A program made the position numbers and the translations under genes. A stretch of DNA of 64,000 bases from Paratinospora sagittata (lineage: Eukaryota > Streptophyta > Magnoliopsida > Ranunculales > Menispermaceae): positions 45,417,054 to 45,481,053 of the forward strand of contig CM069593.1 of NCBI GenBank assembly GCA_035771175.1, written 5' to 3'. Position 1 is the first letter of the stretch. Each line of letters starts with the position of its first letter. Below the pieces are notes generated by a model. That model saw nothing but the letters and a program-made list of their open reading frames with translations, was not told the DNA's origin and made no database searches. Shown here in pieces: positions 62,357 through 64,000 of the stretch.

Positions 62357-64000
62357 AAATGTAGGACTAAAAGCCTAAAGATTAAAAGCTTTATGATATT
62401 ATGATTGATTGTATGAGTATATATATGGGTAGTCCTATTATGTTGAGCCTAATCCAATATGTTATCTTGACTGAGAATCACCTGTGTCGGTGAATTTCAG
62501 ATTTGGAAACGAATAGTCAAGATTAACAATGGAAATTGCTGATCACGAAACGATCAGAAGGCTGGAAGAAAAAGAACTGGATGTAATCCAGTGATTAGAA
62601 ATTATATAGCTTATATATGGCTAGTAACTACCCAACAACAATGAAATGCACAGCTTATGAGCTTGTGGCCAAGTTGTAATGTGAGAAAGACAGAGGCTTG
62701 AACCATTGATAGCTCCAGATGTGAGTGTCAATGGTGTGGGGACTTCTGTAAAAACATATATAGTTGAGACTGAAGTAAAAATAAAATAAATAGAAGGTCT
62801 CAATGATAAGCCAGAGGAAATGAAAAGATATGTGAAAGTTATGAAAACTTTCAGGCAAAAAGACTCTCCTATCTGAACTGGCAGTTTGATAGTAGACATA
62901 GTAACGAAGTTGCAACTCTGAGTAGAGACCATCTTAGAGAATGATTAAATCTCTGAAAATGATAAAGCAAGTTAGCTAAGTTTAAGCTAACTGATGACAA
63001 GAGATGATAAAAAAATTGGGTTAAGGACTCCTGAGATGATTAAGGCATGAGCTTATTAACGAAGCTATTTTATAAGGGCTTCTATCATCATGCTGAAATT
63101 GATTTAGGGCATGAAAAAGTTTAACTTGTTACATGTAGTGACATGCCTAACTAGAAATACAAACATGAATTAAATAAACTGGTATAGTTTATTTTTGGAA
63201 TGATCACTATGGATACTCTGAGAATAATAAGGATCTAGAATAAATTTTGGGATCCTATACGGCAGGTTTGCTCATTGTTGGGTTATAAATATATACGCAG
63301 GTTGTGAGGCAGACTATAAATTTTGGGTCAGCCAAAGCAATAGTGAGATAGCTTGCACTGCCGTTAGAAGCCGAGTCATCAACACTAGTGTTAGGTAAAA
63401 AGGAGAAATAAGTAATGTAAGGAAATGTTGGGGCAATAATATGAAAGTCAAGATGAGTTAAACATTGAGTAAGATTTTGGCAGTATTAGTGACTCTAATT
63501 TTGTTAGTACCTAACCCAATAATAATGGGACAAAGGGAAGTGATGTTAACGAATTATGAAAATCAGAAGTGGTTTCATTTCTTGAGCAGGAGTCACAGAC
63601 TGAGTAAATTGTATCTTGACCTATGATTGTCTAGTATCAATTGGGAAAAAAAAGACATACACGGGATGTGTTAATATCTAGTTAGTCGATATGGAATTCC
63701 CCAATAATTGTTATCAATGTGACTCCACCAGATTGTAAAGAATAAATTACAGGAAACACAAGACCAGATCCAATGATTTGTACGACGTTGATAACATGTA
63801 TGATCAACATTTTGTTATTGTGTCTATTCTGATGTCTTGTTGGATCTACCTGATCCTTTATCTCTTGTGATATGGTAAGCATATGGTATTATCTTATGTT
63901 ATAATAATGCATCATTGATTGTGAGTATGCCTACAGGAGAAAGAATCTACCATGATATGGTTAGCAAATAATATGTGGAATAAATATGAGGGTCATCAAG
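62357..64000 (+). pseudogene. 5' internal region of a gypsy element, gag decayed, cut by window end
   Basis: After a leader of about 170 bases an ATG at 62529 starts MEIADHETIRRLEEKELDVI and stops soon after. The rest to 64000 contains many stops in all frames and no readable gag domain or zinc knuckle, although position and spacing are those of gag. The element continues past the window. Minus-strand frames at 62621-62932 and 62655-62915 have no recognised product. Confidence 0.6.

Overview
The window is nuclear DNA of a flowering plant, most likely a eudicot. The evidence is AT-rich intergenic DNA, short introns with GT-AG ends, plant-type ribosomal protein genes, a plant-only SAUR gene, and dense Ty3/gypsy and Ty1/copia LTR retrotransposons with plant-type primer-binding sites. 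No bacterial, plasmid, phage or CRISPR feature was seen. I could not name the species.

Layout. Positions 1-6900 hold local duplications, a GC-richer island of unknown origin and a solo LTR. Positions 7080-9254 (+) encode ribosomal protein eL42 (L36a/L44) in four exons, with a SINE-like insert in intron 1. The last three exons of an alpha/beta-hydrolase gene lie at 10423-11582 (-). A truncated gypsy pol plus its LTR follows at 12235-15969. Positions 15970-19418 are non-coding and include a possible Helitron 3' end. Positions 19419-31333 are a nest of broken gypsy elements in both orientations, including an LTR sitting inside a reverse-transcriptase gene. A clean solo LTR with a 5-bp target duplication occupies 33123-35279.

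The gene-rich part is 38079-51066, all on the plus strand: ribosomal protein uS11 (S14, six exons), ribonuclease H2 subunit A (eight exons) and an intronless SAUR gene. A copia-type non-autonomous element with two LTRs and a nested LTR lies at 52898-56873 (-). From 59379 to the window end is a second gypsy cluster. In it one LTR acts both as the 3' LTR of one element and the 5' LTR of the next.

The intact genes are housekeeping functions (translation, removal of ribonucleotides from DNA) plus one auxin-response-family gene. They do not form a pathway together. I found no convincing undescribed system. The best non-routine signals are the twin inverted repeats at the end of one gypsy LTR family, the shared-LTR tandem junction, a MULE-like MITE, the possible Helitron terminus, a perfect 18-bp palindrome just upstream of the eL42 TATA box, and start-codon-only first exons in both ribosomal protein genes. 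Exon coordinates were assigned by hand from reading frame and splice consensus.
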